Source of the DNA: Oegoconia quadripuncta
Lineage: Eukaryota; Arthropoda; Insecta; Lepidoptera; Autostichidae
Direction: 5' to 3'
Assembly: GCA_949316235.1 (NCBI GenBank)
Contig: OX438747.1
Location: 6,004,924 to 6,068,923 of the forward strand
DNA length: 64,000 nt
The notes below the pieces were generated by a model. It saw nothing but the letters and a program-made list of their open reading frames with translations, was not told the origin of the DNA and made no database searches. Below are positions 21,874-33,068 of the stretch, piece by piece. Positions within the stretch are counted from its first letter, which is position 1. Each line of letters begins with the position of its first letter. The position numbers were made by a program, and so were the translations under genes.

Positions 21874-22389
21874 AATGTCCTATCAATTTGTAGTTATTCT
21901 TTAATTCATTTCAGGACATTTCTTTTGAAAGATTACCTATATTATTATGTCAGTCCTGTCGTATGTTAATTTTCATAAGTGTCAAAACATTAACCATTGC
22001 AACAATACTATCATTGAGTTGTATATCTTTACAATTAAATTTTCGTAATAAGCTTCATGGTTTCTTTGTACTAATTTAAACGTCATTCCTATTTAAATAT
22101 TTTACAACACAATGGTGCAATAATGAGCTCGCTATTGAACTTTGATCGCTGTCAGAATCTCTTTGATACAATTAAGATAATAATTTAATTGCGTTAGTTG
22201 AGAGACACTAAACGCTGACGACGTTTTAACCCTTTTCGACTATCACGACGGGCCCTTGACTTTAATTAGATCGATTAATAACTGTCCGTTAACTCTGTAA
22301 CGTTGTGGAGTCATAAGTAGGTAAGTAGTTTTAATCCAACACCAATTAAGTTAACGTCTTGTCTTAATACGGCATGAGTGCAGTTTAGT
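21874..22389. other. Unassigned
   Basis: I see nothing supportable here. Confidence 0.4.
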
Positions 22390-22640
22390 GTATGGTGTAG
22401 TGGTTAGAAACTCTGACTGCTATGCCAAAGGGTCGCGGATTCGAATCCCGCTCGAGCATATGTTTCTATGATGAATACAGACACATGTTCCCGAGTTATG
22501 GATGTTTTTCGTTTATATAAGTATTTATTTACAAAAACAATGTATTTGTGTAGTATATCCATAATACAAGCCTAGTTACTTAGTGTGGAACTATACGGCG
22601 TTGTGTGTATGTGCAAAGATGTTTATACTTATTTATTAGT
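22390..22640 (+). mobile_element. SINE-A copy
   Basis: The head 'tggtgtagtggttagaaact' (A-box-like) and 'gattcgaatcccgct' (B-box) is followed by 'atgatgaatacagacacatg' and 'tagtgtggaactatacggcg'. It ends in an ATTT-rich tail and is nearly full length. Confidence 0.9.
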
Positions 22641-22715
22641 GTGTCGTAAAAGGCGACTATGGGACTTTGCTTCAAAGAACGTCTTTAGATTTGCGCTTTT
22701 TAACGGCGATTTCAT
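22641..22715 (+). repeat. Repeat D fragment
   Basis: 'tgtcgtaaaaggcgactatg' then 'tagatttgcgctttttaacg' matches the start of a D element read in the opposite sense to the 17020 copy. It joins the SINE-A tail directly. Confidence 0.6.
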
Positions 22716-22739
22716 TTGCTAGATAAATTAATTACACAG

Positions 22740-22818
22740 TACAGTCAGCTGCAGAGTAATATGACACCCATTTACATGTGACTGTAAGTGGGGTCAAGTT
22801 TTTCTGCAGCTGACTGTA
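22740..22818. mobile_element. Tiny TA-flanked MITE, 75 bp
   Basis: Perfect terminal inverted repeats 'cagtcagctgcaga' (22742-22755) and its complement (22803-22816) are flanked by TA on each side. It has no coding capacity. A Tc1/mariner-type target is likely. A similar single end lies near 47805-47825 ('ctgcaggtgactgta'). Confidence 0.75.
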
Positions 22819-23285
22819 CTTACAACCAAAATAGAACAACACAAAATATAATAACACTTAAATAAATAACACACATAATAAATAATAACATTAATTAACT
22901 GGGCAAGACTTTCTTAGTGATGAGCCGTCAGCCGTACCCACTGTTGCGGACTGGGCTCGGCTCGGCATGCTGCAGAACCATACCACAGCGCTGATTAATA
23001 TGTCTAATGGTCGTTACATTGTAATTATATTGTAAGTGGCATTATAAATACGTGATACCACACGGTGCATCCGATGACCTTAGTGGTTCGAAGTTGAAAT
23101 ATAGGTATCAATATATTTAATTAAGTCTTGGAAGTAGATACGACACATGCTGTTATTGCTAAATATCCGGAGTGATACGAATTGAAATTTGAACGGTACT
23201 ACTATATTAATTCTGTGACGGTATATAGAGTTCAATGTTAAAGATCACACGGCAAATTAGAGTGCGGTGCACCTATTTGGTGTGT
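22819..23285. other. Unassigned
   Basis: I see nothing supportable here. Confidence 0.4.
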
Positions 23286-23575
23286 CATGATCAGCCCGTA
23301 AACATCCCACTGCAGGGATATAGGCCTTCCCTCGTATAATGAGGGAGTATGGACTATAGTCCACTACCCTGGCCCAATGCGGGCTGAGGACTTCACATGC
23401 CCTTGAATTTTTATTTCGTAGGCATGTAGGTTTCCTCACGATGTTTTCCTTCACCGTTTAAGAGCAGTCAAATAAATGCACATAAGTAATTATATTAAGT
23501 TTAAAAACTCATTGGGACATGGCCTGCATGGGAATCGAACCCGGACGTCCCAAATTGGGCACCGATGCTCTTTGG
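23286..23575 (-). mobile_element. SINE-S copy with head
   Basis: Minus-strand copy. 'cccactgcagggatataggc' is the 3' part. The head contains 'ggaatcgaacccggacgtcc', a good tRNA B-box in reverse. A 65-codon minus frame at 23257-23454 is just this SINE. Confidence 0.88.
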
Positions 23576-24280
23576 TGTGTACTACACACCTAAATAAAAA
23601 ATGTTCGCAATGACAAAATATGTAGTACGTGAATCTCTGTAATTTTCATTTGTTTGTGGTTAATATTTTTTATTTGTCTTAACAATCCTATCGTAAATTA
23701 AAAAATAAAATTCATCATTTTAGCTTCAGTTTAACACACTAACGCTAACAATTTCGGGATTCTATTTCTTTTTTGACTATAAACTATTGCTAGGCTAATA
23801 CCTTTATTCCCACAGAACAAGAATATCACTGCGTTTCTCGTTTCGGTATTAGATAGTAGTCCAGTAGCGTACGGACATTTTGTAGGTAAAGCTGTCGTTG
23901 TGGTGTTGATGAATTGGCCTTGCGGGCCTTGTAAGATTACGTTACTAAGCCATTACTGATAAAAACATTTAAAAAGCTATTTATTATACTTATCTTGAAA
24001 GAAAATGAATGCTTAATTAAATGCAGCAGGAAGTCAAGAAGTGATTAATTACCCCTTCTGTCATAACATTATTTGTCATATAATATTAATCCGCATAACG
24101 GACGTGTAATGGCCTAATTTTATTGCGAATATCATTGCAAATAGTTTACTTAATAGTCATATATTTATTTGATACCAAACAATAATAGCAACGAGTAACA
24201 ATAATACTAACAAGATAATTATAACTTTCACTTTCAATTACACACATTCACTTAGTTCTGTCGAAACTTGATAATGATTG
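23576..24280. other. Unassigned
   Basis: I see nothing supportable here. Confidence 0.4.
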
Positions 24281-24628
24281 ATTATTACTAGTGATGCAAC
24301 GGATCTCTGTTTCTGTTTCCGCAAGTGCAAAAGTTCCGCGCGCTTTTCAACATTCGTTTCTGCTTCTGTTTCCGTTACTTTTATAACGGAGATACAAACG
24401 GAAGTTTACGACGGCTGAGAGTGAGAGTTAGGTACAAAAGGGGCCAAATTACTTTCATAAAATATAACTTACTTAATAAAAAAATATATCTGTAAATTTG
24501 TTTTTTTTTTTCATATTATTTACACTTCCGTTTCTGCATCCGTTTCAGTTTCTGCTAAAATTTACTTTTGACATCTGTTTCCGTTTCTGGTTCCGCTAAG
24601 ACGCTTCCCTTGCATTACTAATTATTAC
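24281..24628. mobile_element. hAT-type MITE with 8-bp target-site duplication
   Basis: The element is 24289-24620 (332 bp). Its ends are 'tagtgatgcaacgga' and, read inward on the other strand, 'tagtaatgcaaggga'. Both sides carry the same 8 bases 'attattac' (24281-24288 and 24621-24628). Eight-base duplications and TAGxGATGCAA-type ends fit the hAT superfamily. Inside are runs of GTTTCTG/GTTTCCG words near both ends. There is no transposase. Confidence 0.85.
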
Positions 24629-25258
24629 TCACCTCCACACTCCTACCACTGTAACTGATGTGAGCCAGGATCAGCAGTGGTACACTGCACGGCGCCTATT
24701 GAATGTAGATGGTGCCCTACGTGACTCTATTGTTGCTATTACAATAATTAAAGAAGAGTGAAATGTGTGAAGTAGGAAGCAAGTTCCGTCCTATGCCCCT
24801 CGGCGGCAATTTTTTTCATATAAAACATATTAATAACGCTCAACTATTTATTATATCTAAAAATTTTTACAGACTATTATCAGTTTGAGTGAAAGCATTA
24901 TCGCTAATTAAAATACAACATTAATATTTAGGTGTTAACAAATTTTTTACAATAGGTAAAGTAACGACATTTTAATGTATGCTTTGTCTAAATTAGGTAA
25001 ACTAAATTACGCTTAGAGATTGTATGGTTGATACTGGTGTAAGAAAATAGATTAGTTGCCAAAGATTATGCTTTTTAAATTATACTATAATTGGTAATTA
25101 ATAGTATGCCACATAAAATATTCTAATGATGATGCCGTCAGCAACTTGGAAGCGGTTGATTTGTTATGCCGTAAGCAGATTGTTATATTGTATTAAATTG
25201 TACAAATATTGATTTTAGGATGGTCACAGTATGAGGAAGAAATTATGTGTTTGATGAT
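24629..25258. other. Unassigned
   Basis: I see nothing supportable here. Confidence 0.4.
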
Positions 25259-25345
25259 ACATCATCATCATATCAGTCGAAAGACGTCCACTGCTGGACA
25301 AGGGTCTCCCCCAAAGATCTCCGCAACGATTGGTCCTTTGTCAGT
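25259..25345 (-). mobile_element. RTE-like LINE 3' tail
   Basis: 'catcatcatcatatcagtcg' followed by 'aaagacgtccactgctggac' is the reverse complement of the tail at 63897-63966. The ATG/CAT repeat is the terminal microsatellite of this LINE. Confidence 0.8.
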
Positions 25346-26281
25346 TTGATACATAATGTGTTATAATTTTTTTATTCATGAAAGTAGATATTTATTGCGA
25401 TAGACAATAAGACTGGTTTATTGAAGACTAGGACTATAATTGTAATAATTGTAATTTGACGCGCATATTAGAATGTGCCGAGGCATTTTCTAATATGCCC
25501 TCGGCATTATAAATACAGCTACTTAGTGTAAACCGACTATGCTGTTTGTGAACGAGCGAATTACCATACAAATCGCCGACGAAATATTTATTAATACGGT
25601 TTTTACGCACACGAATCGTCCGTACGTCCTTTACGCGTAGATCATTGATCGATAGCCGTTGATCACGGCGACCTTGACTCTTATTGCTGAGCCGGCCTGA
25701 ACCTGTTCAATGTGATTTCGTGACTGTCCACAGATCATAAGATCATTTTCGTCAGAATTTTATGAAAAAATATTACAAAATTATGGTTTTTATTAACAAC
25801 AATTTTGTTTTTGGATTTTTGAATCGATATAATTTATAGCAAAATGATTTGTACATAATCGTAAACCTAATTTAGACTCAACTCAGTTCCAAAATCATAA
25901 TTGAAGAACAGTAGTCATCGATCACTGTCGTTATTAGATATTTTGATATAAAATATTATGCAACAATATTAAAATGCGAGAATAATACATCATGTTACTT
26001 CTATTCAATGATCAGTAATAATAACTGACCTATGTCGCATTTTATGATTTACATATAGAATATTTTAAATAGGTACCTTTTTTATTAAAGTAATAATATA
26101 GTTACTATGCTAAAATATTGGTGTTCGACAGACTGCGTGGAGCCGAAACGACTTATTGAGTAACAATGTAATATCGTTCGCATTCAGACCCGTGCCTTAC
26201 TTACAATAACTCCTGCCTCTCATTCCATAGGTAGATACTCGGTGATGCCAGCCAATAGCGCCCTTTTTAACCCATTTACGA
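25346..26281. other. Unassigned
   Basis: I see nothing supportable here. Confidence 0.4.
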
Positions 26282-26533
26282 CGACCTGTTTGGTGTAGTG
26301 GTTAGCTACTCTGACCACCGTACCAAAAGGTTGCGGGTTCGAATCCCGCTAGGTGCATATGTTTGTGATGAATACGGACGGAACTCGGGTAGAGTTATGG
26401 ATGTTGATATATATATTTATATAGTAAATCAACCATCTGGTATCCACGACACAAGCCTATAGTTACTTACTGTGGAACTAGATGGCGCCGTGTGTATGTC
26501 TAAACATATTTTATTTATTTTATTTTATTTTAT
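26282..26533 (+). mobile_element. SINE-A copy
   Basis: Head 'cctgtttggtgtagtggtta' and B-box 'gcgggttcgaatcccgctag', body 'tcaaccatctggtatccacg', 3' part 'gtggaactagatggcgccgt' and a TTTTA-repeat tail. It is full length. A remnant of Lep1-like and SINE-B sequence follows immediately. Confidence 0.92.
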
Positions 26534-26697
26534 TTAAACAAACATCCAAATTTTCGCATTTATAATACTAGTTAGATCCATGACTCAGGAACAAGTGTTT
26601 CTATTCATTACACAAACATTTACTCCTAATGGAATTCAAATCCCCAATCGTTGGTTCCGAAGGCAGGTTCACTAACCACTACACCAATCGATTATTG
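26534..26697 (-). mobile_element. Lep1-like tail joined to SINE-B head
   Basis: The left 40 bases ('aaacatccaaattttcgcat' and 'ttataatactagttag') are a Lep1-like end. They pass directly into SINE-B at 'atccatgactcagg', and the SINE runs to its head near 26697. The join is close to that in the 6817-7285 copy, so these may share an ancestor. Confidence 0.7.
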
Positions 26698-26902
26698 TAA
26701 TTATATTTTCAATGTTTCAAGCTTTCGTTTGTATACATTCATTGGTAAAATGAAAAGTTCGTGGAAGTCACTGACAAGTTTTAACATTTCGCAAAGAATC
26801 TTACAACATATTGCGTTCGTGAATTAATTGTTGGGTGTTTCATTTATTTAATTAAATAATTTTACCTGATACCGCAGCTAATTATGAATAAAGAAATCAA
26901 TA

Positions 26903-27070
26903 CTTGCACATACACACAGTGCCATCTAGTTCCACATTAAGCTACTAGGCTTGTATTATGGATACCAGATGGTTGATAAACTACACAAATACGTTTAGTA
27001 AATAAATACATATATAAATGAAAAACATCCATAACACGGGAACACATGTTTGTATTCATCATACAAATAG
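26903..27070 (-). mobile_element. SINE-A, 3' portion
   Basis: 'acacacagtgccatctagtt', 'gataccagatggttgataaa' and 'ggaacacatgtttgtattca' are present. The copy stops before the tRNA-like head. Confidence 0.88.
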
Positions 27071-27254
27071 CAGCTCTAGTAGCGTTTAGTTTTTTTTTTT
27101 AATTTTCCCATTAAGAAGTAGCTCATATACACTCCGATCCCACAACTATATCTCTGTTTAAAAAATCACGCCGATCCGTTCTACCATTTTGTCTTGAAAG
27201 TAAACAACAACGATAAACATACGCGGTAGTGCGTATTTATTAATATTTTATTAT

Positions 27255-27365
27255 ATTAGAAATTTTTTTTGATCGAATTTGTTTAGGGTTCCTTGGGAAA
27301 AGTTGTTCGTAATCAAGAGTGGCTCCACCAGTTAATGGGAATCACACGAATTCAAATTCACCCTG
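27255..27365. mobile_element. MITE family M fragment
   Basis: On the complementary strand it reads 'cagggtgaatttgaattcgt', 'actggtggagccactcttga' and 'acgaacaacttttcccaagg'. It ends at a TA (27366). The far end is missing. Confidence 0.65.
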
Positions 27366-27477
27366 TATAAACACCTATCTACCCATCCATGTCGTATCAT
27401 GAAGTCAAATAAATGGCGGAATGTAGAGAAGTGTGGAAAGGACTCTGCCGATAGCAAAGCCTTTTTTTTTATGATTG

Positions 27478-27602
27478 ACTGGATTCGCGTTTGACCACAA
27501 TCTCACCTGATGGAAAGTGACGATGTGGTCGAAAATAAAGCACGCGATCCCAGTAAATGCCTATTCACTCTGCCCTTAAAGATCCCAAGGTTGTAGGATT
27601 CT
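27478..27602 (-). mobile_element. LINE-F 3' end
   Basis: 'cacaatctcacctgatggaa', 'cgcgatcccagtaaatgcct' and 'agatcccaaggttgtaggat' are the reverse complement of the LINE-F C-terminal and tail segment at 28720-28850. Confidence 0.7.
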
Positions 27603-27717
27603 CCGGAATAAATGCTCGTATTCATCACACAAACATTTACCCCTCGCAAGGTTTGAACCCGTAAGCGTTGGTTTCGCTGACAGGGACAGTATCCACTACA
27701 CCAATTGGTCGTTTATA
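27603..27717 (-). mobile_element. SINE-B head portion
   Basis: 'aataaatgctcgtattcatc' through 'tccactacaccaattggtcg'. The B-box is degraded ('aaggtttgaaccc'). It abuts LINE-F. Confidence 0.8.
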
Positions 27718-28238
27718 CGTTTTAATAATATTTTGTATCCTCGAAAGTCATTTTTAACAGTAATTTAGATTGGACATCTATAAAGGTGCTAGCTTATTAG
27801 CTAGTTTCTTCCATAAAGACCTTAAGTGGAAGAGTTGAATAACTATATTATTTTGATTGTTTTATACAAAATGCCTTCTGTATGTATAATGTGTTGAAGG
27901 TATGTGAAAATTGCCCTTTTTGTACTCACCGAGGCACTTTGATAAAGACCGTGACATTTTTTCCATATTACGCAAGGTTCTTTCGGAAACTGGCAAAGAT
28001 TAAAACGCGCCGAATTAACCCCTTGCCGCGGCAATTTCGTCACATAACGATCGTATCGCGATTCGGCAATTTTGTCCTAATTTTATTGATTGTCCTTTAA
28101 GTTTCAGATTAAAAGTTTTAATGCTTGATAATATAAGACCTTCCCACAAAAGTAAGCGTATAAATAAGGTATATCGATATGCTAAACTGAATAATTAAAA
28201 CATTTTTGTAAGTCAGAATGTGAACCTTAATGAGTCGC
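27718..28238. other. Unassigned
   Basis: Two overlapping opposite-strand frames (27843-28043, 27882-28100) show no domain. Confidence 0.35.
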
Positions 28239-28383
28239 TTAGGGCCATATTACAGAAACATGCTCAAGTCATGATTTCTGCTTAGAACTAGTTGAAGAGG
28301 GTTAGATAAATTAATTATTTTGTGGGGAGACAGTGATGGGAATAATACTCAGACTTCAGCGTCTCGTTCTGTAATATACCTTA
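28239..28383. mobile_element. MITE family N copy
   Basis: The left end 'agggccatattacagaaaca' mirrors the right end, which reads on the other strand 'taaggtatattacagaacga'. Size is about 145 bp. It is related to the copy at 34033-34197. Confidence 0.65.
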
Positions 28384-28591
28384 GTTTCACCGAATTGTTA
28401 AAATAGAAACTAGAAATATTTCCAAATAAAACAATTTAGGGCCGTAGTAGAATTACCGTAGATAGAAATTCATGGAAGGGAAAATATACTTTATCACTAA
28501 ATATACACTCATCTACGATCATTCGATGACTGCTTAATTACAGTGCTTTGAACACAGTCGCAAAGTCGCCTGTCTCTCAGTTTTTTACAGG
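28384..28591. other. Unassigned
   Basis: I see nothing supportable here. Confidence 0.35.
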
Positions 28592-28850
28592 ATGTATTTC
28601 GGGGAGTGTGCGTTGGTATTACATAATCTTATTCCACCGTCGCCCTTCCATCTTCGGACTACTAGGCGTGGGGAGGGATTCCACCCATATATAGTTAATA
28701 GTATCTGCATTCAGTCAGTCTTTCCTGAATCCTACAACCTTGGGATCTCCAAGAACAGAGTGAATAGGCATTTACAGAGATCGCGTGCTTCATCTTCGAC
28801 CATATAGTCACTTTCCATCAGGTGAGACTATGGTCAAAGGCGTTTTTTTT
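28592..28850 (+). mobile_element. LINE-F 3' end with C-terminal coding remnant
   Basis: The frame to 28807 ends FPESYNLGISKNRVNRHLQR and then SRASSSTI before a stop. This resembles the C-terminus of LINE ORF2 proteins. A short 3' UTR with 'tcactttccatcaggtgaga' follows, then a T-run. It is 5'-truncated and not a host gene. Confidence 0.65.
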
Positions 28851-30065
28851 TTAAGTTGTTACTTTGTCAAATTTATTAACAATCATAAGTAGGTACTTGC
28901 ATGTCATTTGGTATCAAGAACTAATAATTAAATTCACCCTATAGGTGTATAGATTTCCGGTGGCCTAAAATACTTGAACGATTTTAGAATAGATTTTGAA
29001 GTGCAAGTTAGATTACGTTTAGTCCCTACAGTGTCACAGGCAAAATTTTATCATAATAACCAACACGGTGCCCGCAAAATACCAAATATGTCGTCGGTTT
29101 CATTGTTATCAAAACAATAGCAGATTGTATAACAAGGGAGCAAAATAAGATTTTTACGACGAGGGCGCTATATTGAATCCAGAGCGGAACATCGCCCGAG
29201 GTAAAAAATAATTCTGCGGTCGAATGATACACTTTACTTTTCATCTCCTATGAGAAAAAAACAAGAAGCGCTTATTTCTATGTAATGTTAAAATGTGAAC
29301 GAATTCCGTGCGTAGTTCGCGCGCATTTTTTAATATTTTTATTTTTAATTAAGGACGGCGGCACTATAGTTTACTTCGATCTCTTTGGTAGAATCGTGCC
29401 ATGGAACTACAGAGTACATATATTAAGTCTATGTAAGAAACATTAATCATGTTCAATGTTCCAAATCTCTTTTTTGTGGTTGTTTCTCCGCAAAGACTGT
29501 ACTCGTTCTTTAACCTGCGGCTGACCTCTACCTACAAATAAATAAATACTATCACATTGCCACCGTGAGAACTATTTTTTATTTTTATTTTTTTATTCTT
29601 AAACTAAATACCGATACAAGTAACTGTTTGATTTGGGTTACTTTATCGCCGTTTGATACTAACAGTAACTACCAGTGTCTCGATTCTGTCAGCTAAGACC
29701 GGCTGTGGCAGGCGCACGTGTCAGTTTGACCGGTCTTAAGGACCAGTTGCCAATTAGGGCCACAAAGTTTAAAACTACCGCCATAATATTGGAACATAAA
29801 TGTTTCGGAGGCAGAGAAATTAGATTATCAACAATGACATAGTATAAAGTATGGATGGACGTTCCTAGTAGATAATATCGTTTACAATGTATGCACGATG
29901 CACATTTTTTTTGTGGGAGCAAAGAAACGGAAAGTACCCGTGTAAAAGAGATAACTGAAACACTTGCACTGCGATTAGGTATATCGCCCCGGGACATAGT
30001 TATGATTATAACTATAACTTTAAAATTTAGAAAACCCTCGAGAAAACATATGATTATATGTATCA
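28851..30065. other. Unassigned
   Basis: The 138-codon minus frame at 29689-30105 runs into the SINE-A head at its start. It shows no domain, so I do not support it. Confidence 0.4.
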
Positions 30066-30350
30066 TGACAACCTGTTTGGTGTAGTGGTTAGCAACTCTG
30101 ACCACTATACCAAAAGGTTGCGGGTTCGAATCCCGCTAGGGCCATGTTTGTGTGATGAATACGGACATGTGTACCCGAGTTCTGGATGTTTTCATTTATA
30201 ATAAGTATTTATTTACAAAAAAAATATATTTATGTAGTATATCAACCATCTGGTATCCACAACACAAGCCTATAGTTGCTTACTGTGGAGCTAGATGGCG
30301 CTGTGTATATGTCTAAGGATATTTATTATTTATTTATTTATTATTTATTA
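30066..30350 (+). mobile_element. SINE-A, full length
   Basis: Head 'acctgtttggtgtagtggtt', B-box 'gcgggttcgaatcccgctag', body 'atcaaccatctggtatccac', 3' part 'ctagatggcgctgtgtatat' and an ATT-rich tail to about 30350. It is one of the best preserved SINE-A copies. Confidence 0.92.
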
Positions 30351-30467
30351 TCATATAGATAAGACCAAACCATGTAAAAAGTTAAATATCTTCGGAGTGG
30401 CTTAAAAAAGCGTTTTTCAACAGCGTGGCTAAAATCTATCCCCGGCTTTAATCTTTTTTTTTTAACT

Positions 30468-30687
30468 AGCTTGGTTGTCCCACTGCTGGGTAAAAGTCTC
30501 TCCTATGTTTTGCCACATGTATTTGGCCAGTGCTATATCTCTGCACTCCTTGCTGAAAGTATTCAAATTCAACAAGCACTCCAACTGGACTGTTTATTGC
30601 TAGCAGACAGAGACTTAGACATACATACATACATACACATATAACGCCAACAAACACATAACACCCGTCGTTTTTCGTCGGGGGTTG
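30468..30687 (-). mobile_element. LINE 3' end, RTE-like, decayed
   Basis: 'ggttgtcccactgctgggta' is the reverse of the 'cagcagtgggac' tail motif of RTE-like LINEs, followed by 'tctctcctatgttttgccac'. A short ATAC repeat lies at 30620-30637. The upstream part is not resolved. Confidence 0.55.
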
Positions 30688-30688
30688 C

Positions 30689-31294
30689 AAAGAATGCGCA
30701 ACACTACAACTTCACTCTAAAAACCAGGTATTTTGTTTCGTGATTTCCTTCTCGTTTCGTCCTCAATCTCCATATTTAACACCCATCTGTTCCATATGTC
30801 CATAGCTGGGGGGCCTGGTGACCTATAATTCTGGTTCTTCCTTTTCAGGCACCAGTCTTCCCACAAATGTGGTCTATGTATAAGTTAGCCCTAAAGTCAC
30901 GTTGTAAAGCATCATTTGTGGCGAGAAAAATAAACAATTATTAATTTTAATTTTTTAATTCAACTTAAATAAAAAAAAAACGTTCAAAACACTATGATAG
31001 ATAACATCGAAATACACCAAAAAACGGTGTTCGAAGGTAAATATCTTCGAAACGGCTTAATTGTTTTCATCAAACATGGCTAAGAATCTGTTCCCTCATT
31101 TAGTGTTTAATATATAAAAAAAATTACACTGAAATCTGACCACGCATTACTGAGGATACGTACCGGACGTAAGACTGGACACACATGCAACAAAGTCATG
31201 AAACAAATACGTGTAACACAGATCGTTTCTCGCGTCTTCACTTAGGGTGGTTATTATATATTCTATGCTTTGTCGCGGTGGTAACACATCTACC
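30689..31294. mobile_element. Composite G + E repeat, mirror of 35118-36005
   Basis: Positions 30689-30958 are family G: 'caaagaatgcgcaacactac', 'agctggggggcctggtgac', 'caccagtcttcccacaaatg', then 'aaataaacaat' and an AT tail. It is followed by family E in reverse: 'ctgaccacgcattactgagg', 'catgaaacaaatacgtgtaa', 'gcggtggtaacacatctacc'. The entire G+E order reappears in inverted orientation at 35118-36005. Family G alone is a retroposon, as shown at 33192-33486. Confidence 0.75.
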
Positions 31295-31767
31295 TCTTTT
31301 TCTGTGCCTATGTAATAAAATTGATTAGCAAAGAAATTTTGCACGACATATTATTGCAGAACCCAAATAGCAATTGCGAGAATTATTTTAATGGGGCGTG
31401 AAATACGGATGCTCTAATGCATGATTCAAAAGAAAAGTGGGACCCACAATGGAATGTTGAAATATAAATCACACGCTTTTTTGTGATATCATTTGGCAAA
31501 TTTGTGCATTTCACAATGGAACTGGGGGTAACATGCGGACAATAACCATGTGACAGCCGCAGTAACCGAGTGAGTTCCTTCCGCGACACGTAACGCTCGG
31601 TTTGCGGTCGAAATCAACTTTTTATACGTATTTCCACACACTCTACAAAGCATTAATGATGGGTGATGTAACACATTCGCGTGACATGGTACATGTTATA
31701 TGTTATCAACACAATGTACAAGCACATGCATAGGAGTTTGAATGATATCTATTTAAACGTAATATAA
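31295..31767. other. Unassigned
   Basis: I see nothing supportable here. Confidence 0.35.
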
Positions 31768-31917
31768 TGTTTATAATAAGTATTTATTTACAAAAAAAAT
31801 GTATTTATGTAGTATATCAACCATCTGGTATACACAACACAAGCCCATAGTTGCTTAAAGTGGAACTAGATAGCGCTGTGTGTATGTCGAGGATATTTAT
31901 TATTATTTTATTATTAT
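31768..31917 (+). mobile_element. SINE-A 3' portion
   Basis: 'taagtatttatttacaaaaa', 'tcaaccatctggtatacaca' and 'ggaactagatagcgctgtgt', ending in an ATT tail. The head is missing. Confidence 0.88.
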
Positions 31918-31922
31918 CAATG

Positions 31923-32345
31923 TGTGACCTTCCCACATGGTGTGGTCAGAGATATCCCAACCATTAGCGTTTGGGTGATCCAAAGAATAGTACCAAACCA
32001 TCTCTTCCCGTGGGTGTCGTAAAAGGCGACTAAGGGACTTTCCACCAAAAAAAAAACATCTATAGAGTTACAATGAAGTTATATAGCATTTCATGCCATA
32101 ATGTATCTATAGCTTCTATAATTTTGTAAATAACTATAATTGTTTCAGTAAGCTATCGATTACCTACTGATGTCAATACTGAAAACTATAGACTTGCACG
32201 TTTTAATGGCGATGGGATCAGCCTCTACATGTGTATTTCTGTATATTTCGAAGGTGAACTGGTATTAATCTTTAAATTTTTGGAACACATAAACGCTTTA
32301 ATTTGAGATATCTCTGACCACCCCTTTGGAATAAATATAATATAT
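31923..32345. repeat. Two opposed repeat D pieces
   Basis: Positions 31923-31990 carry the left end of D in the 17020 orientation ('ggtcagagatatcccaacca'). Positions 31993-32345 carry the opposite orientation: 'cgtgggtgtcgtaaaaggcg', 'gacttgcacgttttaatggc', 'gagatatctctgaccacccc'. The two form an imperfect inverted pair. Confidence 0.65.
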
Positions 32346-32679
32346 AAGATAAATGAAGAAAATTCCTGTAGATTTAATTTGACATTCAACAAATGATATC
32401 ATGTATCTTACGTTGAAATAAATGCAGTTTGAAGTTTGATAAACATCTTGACTTTATGTATGTATTATGTAGATTTAAATTCAATGGTGTTTAAACCGTT
32501 CGGAGTTCCAAAATAAGGTATAATCTTAGTGTAGTCCAATACGAGTATCTGTCAAAGAATTTTAATTGTAATCGTGACAAACACAAATAAGTATCATAAG
32601 TTCAACTATCTGTATCTCCCATAATCTTGGTTGTGTGGCCCCTACAAAGCCACGTGACCAAAACCGATTTAGTAATCGG
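32346..32679. other. Unassigned
   Basis: I see nothing supportable here. Confidence 0.35.
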
Positions 32680-32775
32680 TAACCTATAACACAATGTCCG
32701 AGCATTGAACCTGGGACCTCGCGTTGCGCTGACCCGAGATACGATCAATCACATGTTTGACGCTTGACTAGCTCT
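32680..32775 (-). mobile_element. Possible tRNA-like SINE head
   Basis: Read on the minus strand, 'cccaggttcaatgctcgg' resembles a tRNA B-box, with a weak A-box-like stretch before it. No body of a known SINE follows. It could be a separate old SINE family. Confidence 0.3.
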
Positions 32776-33068
32776 CCACAGCTAATTACGACGTGTATTA
32801 TGCTGTTGAGGACTATTTGACGGCGTATAACGTTGAAGGTAACCCTGACTTTCAATTTATTTTTTATTCATGTCAAGTTTGTCTTTAGTTAATGTTTGCA
32901 AGTGACGTTTCTGGCTGTCACTTCCGACGTAGACAAGACAGTCGTAATAGTTGTAATAGACTTGCGCTATGGAATATAATGTTATTGTAAGGTCGACAGT
33001 GGGCTTGTGAAAAATGGTGCCTATGTTCATGAGACTGCGAGAGATTCTGTGTTCGTCTGTGTTTGTCG

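Noticed and set aside
29689..30105. 138-codon minus frame
   Set aside because: It begins inside the tRNA-like head of SINE-A and shows no domain or splice context.
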